DNA of 64,000 nt from Candidatus Omnitrophota bacterium (GTDB lineage Bacteria > Hinthialibacterota > Hinthialibacteria > Hinthialibacterales > Hinthialibacteraceae), in assembly GCA_013177805.1 (NCBI GenBank), contig JABLXU010000025.1, positions 19,174 through 83,173 on the forward strand, in the 5' to 3' direction. The translations under genes and the position numbers were made by a program. This document shows, in pieces, positions 9,036 through 18,202 of the stretch (its first letter is position 1; each line of letters begins with the position of its first letter). Below the pieces are notes generated by a model, which was not told the origin of the DNA, ran no database searches, and saw only the letters and a list, made by a program, of their open reading frames with translations.

Positions 9036-10112
9036 TCAATCTTCTGGTTTCCACCGGTAAAGGATCTCTCCGTACTCCCGAAGCGGAGGCTTACCAAATT
9101 GGCTCACATACTCCTCGTCGATGTATACCGCGAAGGAAGTGATGTGCCGGATGCCCCGCCGTCCGTAAGTATGTAAATCAGATTGAAACGACTTCAAGGA
9201 AAAAGGCAATGGTTGCGCGGGCCGGGTCCACTTGGAGAAACGGGAAACATCCAGCCAATACTCCAGCGCTTGGGCGTTTTTCACGCCGAAGATTTTCAGA
9301 TTCGCGTCGAGCGCCTCCAGGTTTTGCTTCTGCAGCGGATCTTCCCCCGATTCGAAAGGGATGTCATACCGCCGGTGAATGGGCGCGAATTCCAGGAATA
9401 GGCCGGGGACCGGCCGAATCTGGCGGGGCGGCTGCAAGGAGTTGGCGTACGCCAGATGCGCCAATTGCGCTTGGGCGTCCAGGGAACGCAAGGCTTCCAC
9501 CAGATGGTTTTCTAGGATCAACGCCTGTTCGCTGTCCGACAGGTCACGGCATAGGCCGCATCGGCACCAAGGCAGCCCATCATCCCCCCAAAAATAATAC
9601 CGATGGGTAGTGGGCGTGAGAACTTGAGCCAACCGGATGGCGTTTTGGGCGGCTATCTCCAAAGCAGGCGCTGAATGCACACAGAGATTTGCGTCCGGAG
9701 TCCGCTGGCCTTCCTCGTTCACACGGAACATCGTGGGATCCTTGGCAAACCAATCCCGCGGTAACAATTCGCTCATCGCGTGCAGTTCATATTCAACCTG
9801 AAGGCCAAGTTGCTTACATTGTTCCAAAACCGTCTGGCCGGCCCGGGATTGGATAAACCGGATGATTTGCGACGGCGAGCGGGGGTGGTGAATCCCGATG
9901 GTGGTCAGTTTCGCGTCTTTCACGGCCTGCGGCCACTGGGTCCAGGTGAAATCCTCGGGCGTGAGCACCACGCCCCGGGTGTGGAAATACGGTTCTTCCT
10001 CACTGGAATCATCACCCGCGTCACCACTCCGATAACTCCACGTGGCGATTCCTCCCAACGTTGTGCCCAGAAACACCCTCCGATTGATATGAAAATGGAA
10101 ACGATCATTCAT
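9036..10112 (-). CDS. Tat-exported DUF4838-like protein
   Basis: The start M-N-D-R-F (AAGAGGT upstream) gives 358 residues. The signal is Tat-like: I-N-R-R-V-F-L-G-T-T-L-G-G. The central region has Y-Y-F-W-G-D-D-G-L-P-W-C-R-C-G-L-C. This paired-cysteine segment after an aromatic strand is typical of DUF4838 proteins, which sit beside glycosidase domains in polysaccharide-degrading bacteria. A predicted barrel strand H-I-T-S-F-A-V-Y lies near the C-terminus. DUF4838 has no established activity as far as I know. The gene stands alone between two repeat-bearing gaps. Confidence 0.6.
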   Translation of the reverse strand: MNDRFHFHINRRVFLGTTLGGIATWSYRSGDAGDDSSEEEPYFHTRGVVLTPEDFTWTQWPQAVKDAKLTTIGIHHPRSPSQIIRFIQSRAGQTVLEQCKQLGLQVEYELHAMSELLPRDWFAKDPTMFRVNEEGQRTPDANLCVHSAPALEIAAQNAIRLAQVLTPTTHRYYFWGDDGLPWCRCGLCRDLSDSEQALILENHLVEALRSLDAQAQLAHLAYANSLQPPRQIRPVPGLFLEFAPIHRRYDIPFESGEDPLQKQNLEALDANLKIFGVKNAQALEYWLDVSRFSKWTRPAQPLPFSLKSFQSDLHTYGRRGIRHITSFAVYIDEEYVSQFGKPPLREYGEILYRWKPED

Positions 10113-10203
10113 CCGAAGACCTCTTAAAAAAACAATTGGAAGGTTCCTGTTGGGCGGGAGTTCGTTGGGCCGGTTCATCTTCACCAGTCCAAACACCTCC
10201 TTC

Positions 10204-10294
10204 CCTTTTCCCTGGGGAAAAGGAATCGTTTCGCGTTCCTATTCAGAGACATACCACGAATCAAGCCCAGAGTAAGTCCGGCCGATGGGTAAAT
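10204..10294. repeat. Intergenic palindromic repeat, copy D (long form)
   Basis: A perfect 9-bp palindrome, CCTTTTCCC-TG-GGGAAAAGG, occupies 10204-10223. The following 70 bp match copy A (1846-1953) at CATACCACGA, AAGTCC and TGGGTAAAT. The arm sequence differs from copy A but still pairs, so the structure is kept while the bases change. Confidence 0.7.
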
Positions 10295-10338
10295 CGGTCC
10301 ATTTCATTTGCTCTCATATCCCCCTGACCAATACACGG

Positions 10339-10881
10339 TCACCACCGGTTGGGATTCAAGCCGGGATGGGTTTCGAACAGGACATCGCCATCGCTGACCA
10401 AGCCATTCGAGGATGCGTAGGAAACCCATTTGTTGGAATTCGGATAATTCCCGAACTCCAAAGTATCATCTTCCCGGTCCGGCCCGAGGCTGGCGAGCGC
10501 CCAATCTTTTTGAGTGCCGGCCGCAGTCCGGTAGGCTTCCGCGAATTCGTAGAAATTGTGTTGATTGACAAAATATTCTTTTTCTTTCGGCTGGAAGATA
10601 TCAATAGGCACACTGGGCAAATAAGCGACCGGCGTAGTGAAGCACCGCCAGGCCACGTACCATCCTCCAATCGTCCATGCGTCCGGCAGGCGGCCGTTAC
10701 CATCCATCCGGTACATTTCGAAGGCCGTGCGAATGGTGGTGAATTCCGATTGTACACGCCCGATTTTCGCCCGGATTTGCGCGTTCAAGAAGTTGGGCAC
10801 GGCGATCGCCGCCAGGATGCCGATAATCGCTACCACGATCAGCAATTCGATCAAAGTAAATGAATCCGGTTGCCGTGACAT
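10339..10881 (-). CDS. Orphan pseudopilin with prepilin methylation signal
   Basis: The start M-S-R-Q-P-D-S gives 180 residues. The N-terminus holds the classical prepilin peptidase site and helix: S-F-T-L-I-E-L-L-I-V-V-A-I-I-G-I-L-A-A-I. Cleavage is expected just before F, with Glu at +5. The rest is a short globular domain with an aromatic character, ending W-V-S-Y-A-S-S-N-G-L-V-S-D-G-D-V. That tail recurs in the gene fragment at 2-301. No other type II secretion or type IV pilus gene is in the window, so it must rely on a machine encoded elsewhere. Such orphan pseudopilins often occur in large numbers in related phyla. Confidence 0.85.
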   Translation of the reverse strand: MSRQPDSFTLIELLIVVAIIGILAAIAVPNFLNAQIRAKIGRVQSEFTTIRTAFEMYRMDGNGRLPDAWTIGGWYVAWRCFTTPVAYLPSVPIDIFQPKEKEYFVNQHNFYEFAEAYRTAAGTQKDWALASLGPDREDDTLEFGNYPNSNKWVSYASSNGLVSDGDVLFETHPGLNPNRW

Positions 10882-11206
10882 TTCGCGTCCCCTGCGGATT
10901 GTTCTTAACAACACCGCTCCATCCAGAACGGATTTCCCTTCCTAGGGAAACTGGTTCACTATGGCACATTGGCCTCGGCGGGTCAATGTTTTTTCAGAAT
11001 GAATCAGGATTAGAGATAGGTGTACAGGCAGGCGGGATGATCTGCCAAAGCCAGCCGGGCAGGAAGGAACTAGGGGAAAGAATTGGAAAGAAACGGGCCA
11101 CGGTGTCCGGCCGTATCGAGAAATAAGAAAAATGCCTATGTTCCAAAGAAATACGCACGAGCTGGATGAATCATATAAAATACCCATCATGAGAATTGCC
11201 GGATGA
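10882..11206. other. Intergenic region without recognised features
   Basis: This 325-bp gap between two minus-strand genes holds the pseudopilin promoter and the end of the POT transporter transcript. I see no hairpin with a T tract, no repeat copy and no plausible gene. Confidence 0.5.
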
Positions 11207-12562
11207 TCATGCCTCCACCGGCTCCAGCTCATCCTGAATGTATGTCTTTTCCTGATAGCGCAAGGCAACGAAGATGAAGACCACCGCCGTGATCAGCATG
11301 AGGCCCGCGAAGAAGAGATAGTAATCCGCACCTGCCAGTTTGCTGGTTCCGTCGGGATTCTCGATGACATGATTCACCGCCGAGGTGAAGGCGTTGCCCA
11401 GCGAGATGGATAACAGATACGCGGACATCACAAACGATTTCATTTTCTTGGGGGCTTGCGTGTAGGCGAATTCCAGGGAAGTGATCGAAATGAAGACCTC
11501 GGCCGCCGTCATGATCACATAGGAGACGAACTGCCAGACGATGTTGGGGCGCCCGCCCGCGCTGATCTGCATCTCGATCCAAGCACAGACGAGAAACGAC
11601 ACGGCGGTCAGGAACATGCCAATGGTGATTTTGCGCAGCGGCGTCAGTGGAAATACTTTGTTGATCAGGGGATAAACCACATACGAAAAGAGGGGAATGA
11701 AGATCAGAATGAGGATGGGATTGATCGCTTGCAATTGCGAGGGAAGCCATTCGAAACCCAGCCAGTTCCGGTCCATCTTTTCAGCTTGCAGCACCCAGGC
11801 CGAACCGGTTTGATCGTACAACGCCCAAAACATCGCCACGAACACGTAAATCACGGCCAGCTTGCCCAGCGCGCCCAACCCCTCATGGCTGAAGGTTTCC
11901 TTCAAAAATCCGATTCCTCCCGCGGGGATGTGAACGAACTTCTTCCTCCCCATCCAAAACACTACCGTGGCAAAGAACATCAGGATGCCAGGGACGGCGA
12001 AAGCCACGTGCGGGCCGTATTTCTCGAGAAGCCAGGGAGTCAACAACGTCGAAATGAACGAGCCGAAATTGATCGAGAAATAAAACCACCCGTACACACG
12101 CTCGATCAGGTGTTTGTTCGTCTGGCCGAACTGGTCGCCCACGTTGGCCGAAACGCATGGCTTGATCCCGCCGGACCCGATGGCGATCAGGGTGAGCCCC
12201 GTGGCCAAGCCGAGCCGGGTGTCATCCAGCGCCAAGGCCAGGTGGCCCAGGCAGTACACCAGCGAGAGATAGATGATCGTCCGGTATTTGCCCAGCCAGA
12301 CATCAGCCAGCAAAGCGCCGAATATCGGGGTGAAATAAACGGCCGCCACAAACATGTGGAAATACGACTTGGCCTCGTCCGCGCTCATGACCGCCAGTTG
12401 CCCGCCGGCTCCCATCAGGTATTGGGTCATGAACACCACCAGGATGGTCCGCATGCCGTAGAAGCTGAACCGTTCCGCGGCCTCGTTGACCACGATGTAA
12501 GGAACGCCCGGCGGCATGTGGGGCGTCTTGAGCGGCGCGGTGAGATATTGCGTCTTTTTCAT
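11207..12562 (-). CDS. POT/PTR2-family proton-coupled peptide transporter
   Basis: The start M-K-K-T-Q-Y gives 451 residues and removes an unlikely upstream extension. The POT signature is explicit: [11 protein letters not shown] near the N-terminus is the E-x-x-E-R-F-x-Y-Y-G proton-coupling motif of helix 1. It is followed by [11 protein letters not shown] and F-Y-F-S-I-N-F-G-S, both PTR2 family signatures. About 12-14 helices are present. The family imports di- and tripeptides with protons. The gene is divergent from a Gfo/Idh/MocA gene and has no obvious operon partner. Confidence 0.9.
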   Translation of the reverse strand: MKKTQYLTAPLKTPHMPPGVPYIVVNEAAERFSFYGMRTILVVFMTQYLMGAGGQLAVMSADEAKSYFHMFVAAVYFTPIFGALLADVWLGKYRTIIYLSLVYCLGHLALALDDTRLGLATGLTLIAIGSGGIKPCVSANVGDQFGQTNKHLIERVYGWFYFSINFGSFISTLLTPWLLEKYGPHVAFAVPGILMFFATVVFWMGRKKFVHIPAGGIGFLKETFSHEGLGALGKLAVIYVFVAMFWALYDQTGSAWVLQAEKMDRNWLGFEWLPSQLQAINPILILIFIPLFSYVVYPLINKVFPLTPLRKITIGMFLTAVSFLVCAWIEMQISAGGRPNIVWQFVSYVIMTAAEVFISITSLEFAYTQAPKKMKSFVMSAYLLSISLGNAFTSAVNHVIENPDGTSKLAGADYYLFFAGLMLITAVVFIFVALRYQEKTYIQDELEPVEA

Positions 12563-12808
12563 CGATATGTTTTTCCCTCGCTGCGGGATTTGCGCTTCCA
12601 GCCGGAGCATCGGGATATAGTATGGGAAATCCGTCCCGGAGGGTAGTTGTTGGCGTTGGTTTGAAGGAAGGGATCTGCCTTGCGGCCGCTGTATATTTTT
12701 CAGACAATAATCAAGCGACGGCCTTTACGGCGACTCGTCACCGAACTGTCCATGGATTGCCATAGGCCGGAAGCACCGCCAATCCTCATGGGGAAGCAGG
12801 GATCGACC

Positions 12809-14146
12809 ATGATTGAACAACCAAAGACTTTGACCCGGCGTGGATTCTTCCACCAAGCGGCCTGCGCCTCCACCGCGTTTCTGCTGGCCGCGCCACGGGT
12901 GCTCGGACGGGAGAAAAATTCCTCTCCCAGCGACAAACTGGACTTGGCCATCGTAGGGGCCGGCGGGCGCGGGGGAGATACCATCGGCGAATTCGCGAAG
13001 GAAAATATTGTGGCCTTGTGCGATGTGGACGACAAGCGCGCGGAAAAATCATACAACCGGTTTGACAAGGTGCCTCACTACCGCGATTTCCGGGTGCTGC
13101 TCGACAAGCATCCAGCCATCGACGCCGTGGTGGTCAGCACCCCCGATCACACTCATGCCGTGATCGCGCTGGCCGCCATACAGCGGAACAAGCATGTGTA
13201 CGTGGAAAAACCGCTCGCCCATAACATCCACGATGTGCGCCGTCTGATGCAAGCCGCAAACGAACAGGGGGTCCAAACGCAATTGGGAAACCAGGGCCAT
13301 TCCTACGATGATATCCGCCGGGTACGGGAGTGGATTCAAGACGGCGCGCTCGGAACCGTGCGCGAAGTGCACTGCTGGTACACGCAGCCTTACGGTGACG
13401 GCACATCCCGGCCGTCGGATACGCCGCCGGTCCCCGATACGCTGGATTGGGACTTGTGGCTAGGCCCTGCCGCTGTCCGTCCGTATCATCCCGCTTACGT
13501 GCCAGCCAAATGGCGGAGCTGGGCCGCCTTCGGCACAGGTGTGCTGGGAGATTGGGTTTGCCATATCCTCGACCCGGCGTACTGGGCGTTGGATTTAACC
13601 GCCCCAACGAAGATCCTCGCCCGCAACGAAGGCCGGGCGTATTCGCCGGAACGGTTCCCGCTGATTTCCACAATTCAATACGATTTCCCCGCCCGGGGAA
13701 ACGGTCCGCCCGTGAAAGTCCAATGGACCTACGGCCAATTCCCGGATATCCCCCAATTGAAAGAGGTGCAACTGGACGATTGGAACCGCAAGGCCGGCGC
13801 GATCCTGATCGGCGAAAAAGGCTGCCTGGTGCATGGCTCCCATGGAGGAAGCAATCCCCGTATCCTCCCCGCGTCCCGCAACCGGGAATATCAACGGCCG
13901 CCGGAAACGATTCCGCGCGTGCCGGGCGGGCATCCGCAAGACTGGATCCGGGCCTGCAAGGACGGCCAACCCGCCGGCTCGAATTTCAACTACGGCGGCC
14001 CGTTGACCGAAGTGGCCTTGCTGGGCGTCATCGCCACTGTATTCAATGACGAAACCTTGGAGTGGGACAGCACGAACGCCCGCTTCACGAACCACGAGAA
14101 GGCGAACGGGTACCTCCAGGAAGCCTGCCGGGAGGGGTGGGGGTAA
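12809..14146 (+). CDS. Tat-exported Gfo/Idh/MocA family oxidoreductase
   Basis: The start M-I-E-Q-P has AGGGA 6 nt upstream and gives 445 residues. The Tat motif is T-R-R-G-F-F at 9-14. Next come the Rossmann loop G-A-G-G-R-G (50-55), an acidic strand end C-D-V-D-D, and the E-K-P motif at 133-135. Downstream motifs such as L-G-N-Q-G-H and W-D-L-W-L-G-P-A fit the large exported Gfo subfamily common in Planctomycetes and relatives. The substrate is unknown; I infer oxidation of a sugar outside the cytoplasm. It is one of four such genes in this window. Confidence 0.9.
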   Translation: MIEQPKTLTRRGFFHQAACASTAFLLAAPRVLGREKNSSPSDKLDLAIVGAGGRGGDTIGEFAKENIVALCDVDDKRAEKSYNRFDKVPHYRDFRVLLDKHPAIDAVVVSTPDHTHAVIALAAIQRNKHVYVEKPLAHNIHDVRRLMQAANEQGVQTQLGNQGHSYDDIRRVREWIQDGALGTVREVHCWYTQPYGDGTSRPSDTPPVPDTLDWDLWLGPAAVRPYHPAYVPAKWRSWAAFGTGVLGDWVCHILDPAYWALDLTAPTKILARNEGRAYSPERFPLISTIQYDFPARGNGPPVKVQWTYGQFPDIPQLKEVQLDDWNRKAGAILIGEKGCLVHGSHGGSNPRILPASRNREYQRPPETIPRVPGGHPQDWIRACKDGQPAGSNFNYGGPLTEVALLGVIATVFNDETLEWDSTNARFTNHEKANGYLQEACREGWG

Positions 14147-14483
14147 AACAAGGTCAAGTTCTTTTGAGATTGTCCAATGTAGTTCCGCTTATCAAAACGG
14201 TTTGGATTAATCAATTGTCCCAAAAAACTATATGGCGCCTTATAGGGCTTCCCTCAACCTGAACCTCCCCCGAGGGAGAGGGGATCGGAAATGAAAGGCT
14301 TGTTGAAAAACGGTTTGAACCACGGATGCTCCCGATCGGCGTGGGGATTACCCGGAAAAAAGGCATGCGGGTAGGCTGTTTTGCCCAAGGTTTGCCCAGG
14401 GGTGAAACTCTGACAGGACCCGGATCTCCGATTTCGCGGGAACGGCATCCTGAAAGACTCGGCCCTACATCGTATCAACCGAA
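14147..14483. other. Convergent intergenic region with one repeat copy
   Basis: This 337-bp gap lies between two convergent genes. It contains the short-form palindromic repeat at 14251-14283 and otherwise nothing I recognise. No canonical hairpin with a T tract was seen for either gene. Confidence 0.5.
14251..14283. repeat. Intergenic palindromic repeat, copy B
   Basis: CCCTCAACCTGAACC leads into CCTCCCC-CGA-GGGAGAGG. This is the same layout as copy A: a pyrimidine-rich lead followed by an inverted repeat. The long downstream extension of copies A and D is not evident. Confidence 0.65.
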
Positions 14484-15659
14484 TCATCCCACCGGAGCGC
14501 CCAGCAAGCCTTCGTGGAAAAACACCGGCTGGTAGCCCTGTTCTGTCACCCAGCGGATGGCCGTATCCAACCGCTGCGCGTGATCGGGCAGGTAATTCGA
14601 ATAAAACGGCCAGAAATATTGTTCATGGGTGAACAAATCCATGATCTCCGCTGTGTTGGGATCGCGCGTGAGCGGCTCCAGCGTGGGGATGATCCGCTCG
14701 ATGGGCGTGCTGTTGCAAATGATGTCGACCCGGGAGAACACGATGCCGCTGTCGAAATCCTTGAGTGCGTCGTGGCGGGAGAGGTAATCGGAGCGGTCAT
14801 CCTCCAATAGATAGTTGATATCCCAGCCGCTGGGCACCCGGCTGAAATACCCACTGAGGGTGCGGACACCCCGTCCCGCCAAAGCTTTGAAAGCTCCGGG
14901 TTGGGTCATTGCCCAATGGATGACTGTCGGGGGGGTGTACACGGATTCCCCCGCGAACCGGAGGATCTGCTCCGCCACTTGGTCCAAATCCCGGATCAAC
15001 AGCTCTGCGGAGGCATATTGATACGGCCGGTCAGGCAGATTGGCGTGCGCGTGGAACGCCAGCCGCAGCCACTCGGCGTTATCCTGCCATTCACCCTTGT
15101 ATTTGTCCGGGAATTGCGGAAGAGAGAAATCCCCGCCGGTGGTGTAATAGATATTCAACACGAAACGCGCTCCGTACTTGGCATGCAGGTCCCGCAGAAT
15201 GTTCAGATAGAAACAATCGAACAAGGACGCGTATTGTTTTTGGGCAATGTCCCGCAAAAAGAAACTGTTGTCGTCGATGGAAAACCGGTAGCGCGGAAAG
15301 GAGTGGCGGTCCCACACCACCCGCACGCGGTGTTCGCGGCGGCCCTGGCTGCCTTCGGCCACAGCGGTGATGTCTGTTTCCAAATCCCGCAGCGGGATGG
15401 TGGCGGTAAACCGGCGGCCTTCGCGGCGCGCCGGCTGACCGTTCACAATCACCGTGTCCCGCAAGGGCGCTTCGCCGCGCACATCGATCCATAACGCTCC
15501 GTCCGCTTCTTTTCCATGCCGGCGGTTCAGCACCGCGCCGTGGAAGGGTTCCGCGATCCACATCTCCGGGTCCGCCTGGGCCGTTTTCGGCATCCAGCCG
15601 CCCAGGGTCATGCCCCATATTCCCGCCGCGCCCAGTTCCAAAAAATTTCTCCGTTTCAT
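14484..15659 (-). CDS. Tat-exported polysaccharide-deacetylase-like protein
   Basis: The protein has 391 residues, with AGGAG 8 nt before the ATG. The signal is Tat-like: M-K-R-R-N-F-L-E-L-G-A-A-G. Residues about 35-110 form a small beta domain. From about 120 the sequence reads like a NodB-type deacetylase barrel: Y-R-F-S-I-D-D-N-S, where an Asp pair sits in the usual first metal motif, then F-H-A-H-A-N-L-P-D near 200, a His-containing motif as in the second metal site. The fold call is moderate. The enzyme could remove acetyl groups from an extracellular polysaccharide or be an inactive relative. Confidence 0.5.
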   Translation of the reverse strand: MKRRNFLELGAAGIWGMTLGGWMPKTAQADPEMWIAEPFHGAVLNRRHGKEADGALWIDVRGEAPLRDTVIVNGQPARREGRRFTATIPLRDLETDITAVAEGSQGRREHRVRVVWDRHSFPRYRFSIDDNSFFLRDIAQKQYASLFDCFYLNILRDLHAKYGARFVLNIYYTTGGDFSLPQFPDKYKGEWQDNAEWLRLAFHAHANLPDRPYQYASAELLIRDLDQVAEQILRFAGESVYTPPTVIHWAMTQPGAFKALAGRGVRTLSGYFSRVPSGWDINYLLEDDRSDYLSRHDALKDFDSGIVFSRVDIICNSTPIERIIPTLEPLTRDPNTAEIMDLFTHEQYFWPFYSNYLPDHAQRLDTAIRWVTEQGYQPVFFHEGLLGAPVG

Positions 15660-15753
15660 GGCGGCCGCTCCTATGATAGATTTCCACTCACTTGGAAATA
15701 AAGTAAATCCATTTCCGCCGTTTGCCTACGGGACCTGAAATCCGGAAGCAGGA

Positions 15754-15783
15754 TTGACGATCTTCAGTATTCAATGGGATAAT
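15754..15783 (+). promoter_or_regulatory. Sigma-70-type promoter for the LamG gene
   Basis: TTGACG at 15754-15759 and GATAAT at 15778-15783 are separated by 18 bp. This lies about 120 nt upstream of the LamG start codon at 15906. Confidence 0.6.
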
Positions 15784-15905
15784 CGCTCCATCGATCAGAG
15801 GAAAGGAGGTGGCTGATCGTTTCATACACGATCTTTAACCACGATGCGGAGGAGAGAGGTCAGGTGAAACACCTGAACACAAGCGTTATGGATAGGAGAA
15901 AAAAA

Positions 15906-17330
15906 ATGAATAAAGTGTGGATTGTATGGACCAGTCTATTGTTGCTGGTATTGTTGTCCCCGGCCGGGAGTTGGGGCGAAACGGTGGCCTATTTCAAGTT
16001 CGATAACATCAAGGGATCGAACTTCACGGATGACACGGGGCGCGGATTGCTGGGGACGCTCGGACTTCCGCCGGAAGGCGGGGCGCCGGACGTCGTCGCG
16101 GGTCCTTCCGGGGCGGCTACGGATAAGGCGGTAAAAATTGCCACGGACAAGGAACTGATCATTGACGATGCCACGCTATACAACCTCGAAGTGTATCCCC
16201 CCATGACCATCGAGTTGTGGGTACGAACGCCGGGTCTCGTGATTCCGGAAAGTTACACCACCTTGTTGGGATACGGCGGCGGGAGCGGCGGATACCGCTT
16301 GCAGGTCAACCAGGACGGCACGATCGCGTTCGTGGGATTGAGCCAGGTGAATACGGGCGTGGCGCTTCCCACGGACAATGTCTGGCACCATGTGGCTTTG
16401 GTGGATGATTGGGATCAGGATGTCATCATTTTGTACCTGGACGGCCAGGAAGTCTTCCGGCAAGCCGGAGCGGTCGATACCTCTCCCGCGGGCAGCGTGG
16501 TGGCCCTGTATATCGGCAAAGCCTATCACACGCCCAATTATGTGACCTTCGAAGGCGAAATGGACCGTATCCGTATCAGCAACGCGGCCTTGGCCCCCGC
16601 GGATCTCGACAGCAACGCCGCCAGCATGAAAGCGGCCGGGGAGAACACGGTGCTTCTGCTCGATTTCGATGAAGGCGCTGTGCCTTACGTGGCGAAAGGG
16701 ATGGCCGCGCCCATGGAAGCCATCACCTTGCAAGCCTGGTCCACCGGGAACGCGGGCGGACCGGATATCGTGACCGACACGCCTTCGGGTAAAGAAGGGG
16801 ATTTCGCGTTGCGCTTCCATGGAGCACAAATCGCTAGGGTGGAAGATCCCAACGGAATCATGGATGTAGGCGGTGAAGGAAACGACTGGACCCTGGAAGC
16901 ATGGGTGAAATACGAAAATACCTCGCTGGGCCGGATGATCATTTTCTACTATGGCCCGGGCGGGATTTCGTTCTCCCTCAGCGCGGGTAATCCCCGCCGG
17001 GTTTTTGTCACGACCCTCCGGATCGCGGATATTGATTCCGGAACGGCGGAAGTCCCGGTGGGCGAATGGCATCATGTGGCGGTGGTTCAGCGGTACGGAG
17101 ACGGGATGTACTTTTATGTGGACGCGGAGGAATTGGGCTATATCGCTGATGCCCGCGGGGCGCGGAAAGCCGATGTCCGGCGCATGAACATCGGCTCCGA
17201 ACCCAACGGGGTCTTGCCGTTCGACGGGTGGATCGACCGGATCCGCATCAGCAATGTGGCGTTGGAACCGTCCGAGTTCGACGCGGTAGCAGGCACTCCG
17301 GCCGCGGTGATGGATTGGGCGGTCTTTTAA
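15906..17330 (+). CDS. Exported double LamG/concanavalin A-like protein with aromatic C-terminal tail
   Basis: The start M-N-K-V-W (TAGGAG upstream) gives 474 residues. A signal peptide runs to about residue 25 (P-A-G-S-W-G-E). Two LamG-like jelly-roll domains follow. The first, about 25-220, includes T-I-E-L-W-V-R and V-W-H-H-V-A-L-V-D-D. The second, about 245-455, includes W-T-L-E-A-W-V-K and E-W-H-H-V-A-V-V. Both end with M-D-R-I-R-I-S-N or I-D-R-I-R-I-S-N. The domains normally bind glycans or proteins, and no catalytic domain is present. The last residues are V-M-D-W-A-V-F, one of five similar aromatic tails in this window. A hairpin terminator follows. Confidence 0.85.
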   Translation: MNKVWIVWTSLLLLVLLSPAGSWGETVAYFKFDNIKGSNFTDDTGRGLLGTLGLPPEGGAPDVVAGPSGAATDKAVKIATDKELIIDDATLYNLEVYPPMTIELWVRTPGLVIPESYTTLLGYGGGSGGYRLQVNQDGTIAFVGLSQVNTGVALPTDNVWHHVALVDDWDQDVIILYLDGQEVFRQAGAVDTSPAGSVVALYIGKAYHTPNYVTFEGEMDRIRISNAALAPADLDSNAASMKAAGENTVLLLDFDEGAVPYVAKGMAAPMEAITLQAWSTGNAGGPDIVTDTPSGKEGDFALRFHGAQIARVEDPNGIMDVGGEGNDWTLEAWVKYENTSLGRMIIFYYGPGGISFSLSAGNPRRVFVTTLRIADIDSGTAEVPVGEWHHVAVVQRYGDGMYFYVDAEELGYIADARGARKADVRRMNIGSEPNGVLPFDGWIDRIRISNVALEPSEFDAVAGTPAAVMDWAVF

Positions 17331-17379
17331 TCGCCAAATCGCTCAGTACACAACCTGGAATTAACGAGGTGGAACATAA

Positions 17380-17405
17380 AAGGGAGCCCTTTTCAGGACT
17401 CCCTT
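17380..17405 (+). terminator. Hairpin terminator after the LamG gene
   Basis: AAGGGAG at 17380-17386 pairs with CTCCCTT at 17399-17405 around a 12-nt loop, followed by CTTCTTCG. It lies 50 nt after the stop. Confidence 0.6.
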
Positions 17406-17487
17406 CTTCTTCGTAATCAAGCATGACGAAGAGGAAATGCGAAGCCTGGATCGGGGCATGAAAACCACCAGCATCCTGCTATAAAAA

Positions 17488-17513
17488 ACCCCCGGCTGGT
17501 GAAGACCGGGGGT
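17488..17513 (-). terminator. Hairpin terminator closing the minus-strand cluster
   Basis: ACCCCCGG (17488-17495) and CCGGGGGT (17506-17513) form a perfect 8-bp stem with a 10-nt loop. On the minus strand it is followed by a run of T. It lies 27 nt after the stop of the HEAT gene, the last gene of the five-gene cluster. Confidence 0.85.
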
Positions 17514-17539
17514 CTTATATTCCCGGAATGGAATTCAGA

Positions 17540-18172
17540 TCAGGGACGCAATTCGGTGGCGCCGCGGTGCGCCCCGGTGATCACCTGGTGCGGGGCCTTG
17601 AATTGGCGCATGCGGTCGTAAATCGCCCAGGCTTCCTGGCACAAACCGCTATCCCGCAGCTTCTCCGCGCACCGGAACAATCCTTCGCAGAACGCCAGCT
17701 GACTGGCTTCGGGCACATGGGCCATGGCGCTTTCGATCGCCCGGGCGGCGGGGAGGGTGCCCATGTTGCCCAACGCGCGCGCGGCGGCTTGCGAAACCAC
17801 CAAATCCTCACTCTTGAGCAGGCCGGTCAACGACTCCACCGCCTTGGTGTCGCGGCGCACCCCAATGCTGCCGATCACACCCGCCAGCAGATTGCCCTGG
17901 AGTTTCCCCAAGGCGGCACGGAAAGCGTCATCCACGGAGGGATCGGGAATCGTCTCCAGCGCGTAACGGGCCATGTGCGCCAGTTGCTTGTCTTCCAGCA
18001 ACGCGGCCAACACGGGAACGGCCGCCTTGGAGCCCACGCGGGCGAGCCCCCGGCAGGCGTCGAGTTTTTCCTTCAGAGCCGCGTTGGATTGGAGAACCTC
18101 GATCAGTTGCGCTTCCGAATCTTGTTCTCCGGCCGCGGCCGTGACAGCGATATTCAGTGTATTGGTTAACAT
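17540..18172 (-). CDS. HEAT-repeat protein, last gene of the sensor-oxidoreductase cluster
   Basis: The protein has 210 residues, with GAAGGAG before the ATG. It has no signal peptide. It consists of about five helical HEAT repeats with the usual spacing of A-V-P-V-L and A-L-G-N-M-G type helices: S-K-A-A-V-P-V-L-A-A-L-L-E-D, then T-K-A-V-E-S-L-T-G-L-L-K-S-E-D, then A-A-A-R-A-L-G-N-M-G. Repeats of the same flavour make up the N-terminal three quarters of the DUF1080 protein at 60808. The gene starts 30 nt after the Tat Gfo/Idh/MocA gene and ends just before a terminator. Co-expression suggests that it serves that oxidoreductase as a binding or quality-control partner, but this is inference. 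Confidence 0.75.
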   Translation of the reverse strand: MLTNTLNIAVTAAAGEQDSEAQLIEVLQSNAALKEKLDACRGLARVGSKAAVPVLAALLEDKQLAHMARYALETIPDPSVDDAFRAALGKLQGNLLAGVIGSIGVRRDTKAVESLTGLLKSEDLVVSQAAARALGNMGTLPAARAIESAMAHVPEASQLAFCEGLFRCAEKLRDSGLCQEAWAIYDRMRQFKAPHQVITGAHRGATELRP

Positions 18173-18202
18173 AATGCGATCTCCTTCAGGATAGGATAAA
18201 CG

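Noticed and set aside
11456..12646. A 396-codon plus-strand frame opposite the POT transporter.
   Set aside because: It is extremely rich in Arg, His, Asp and Gln, as expected from antisense of membrane helices.
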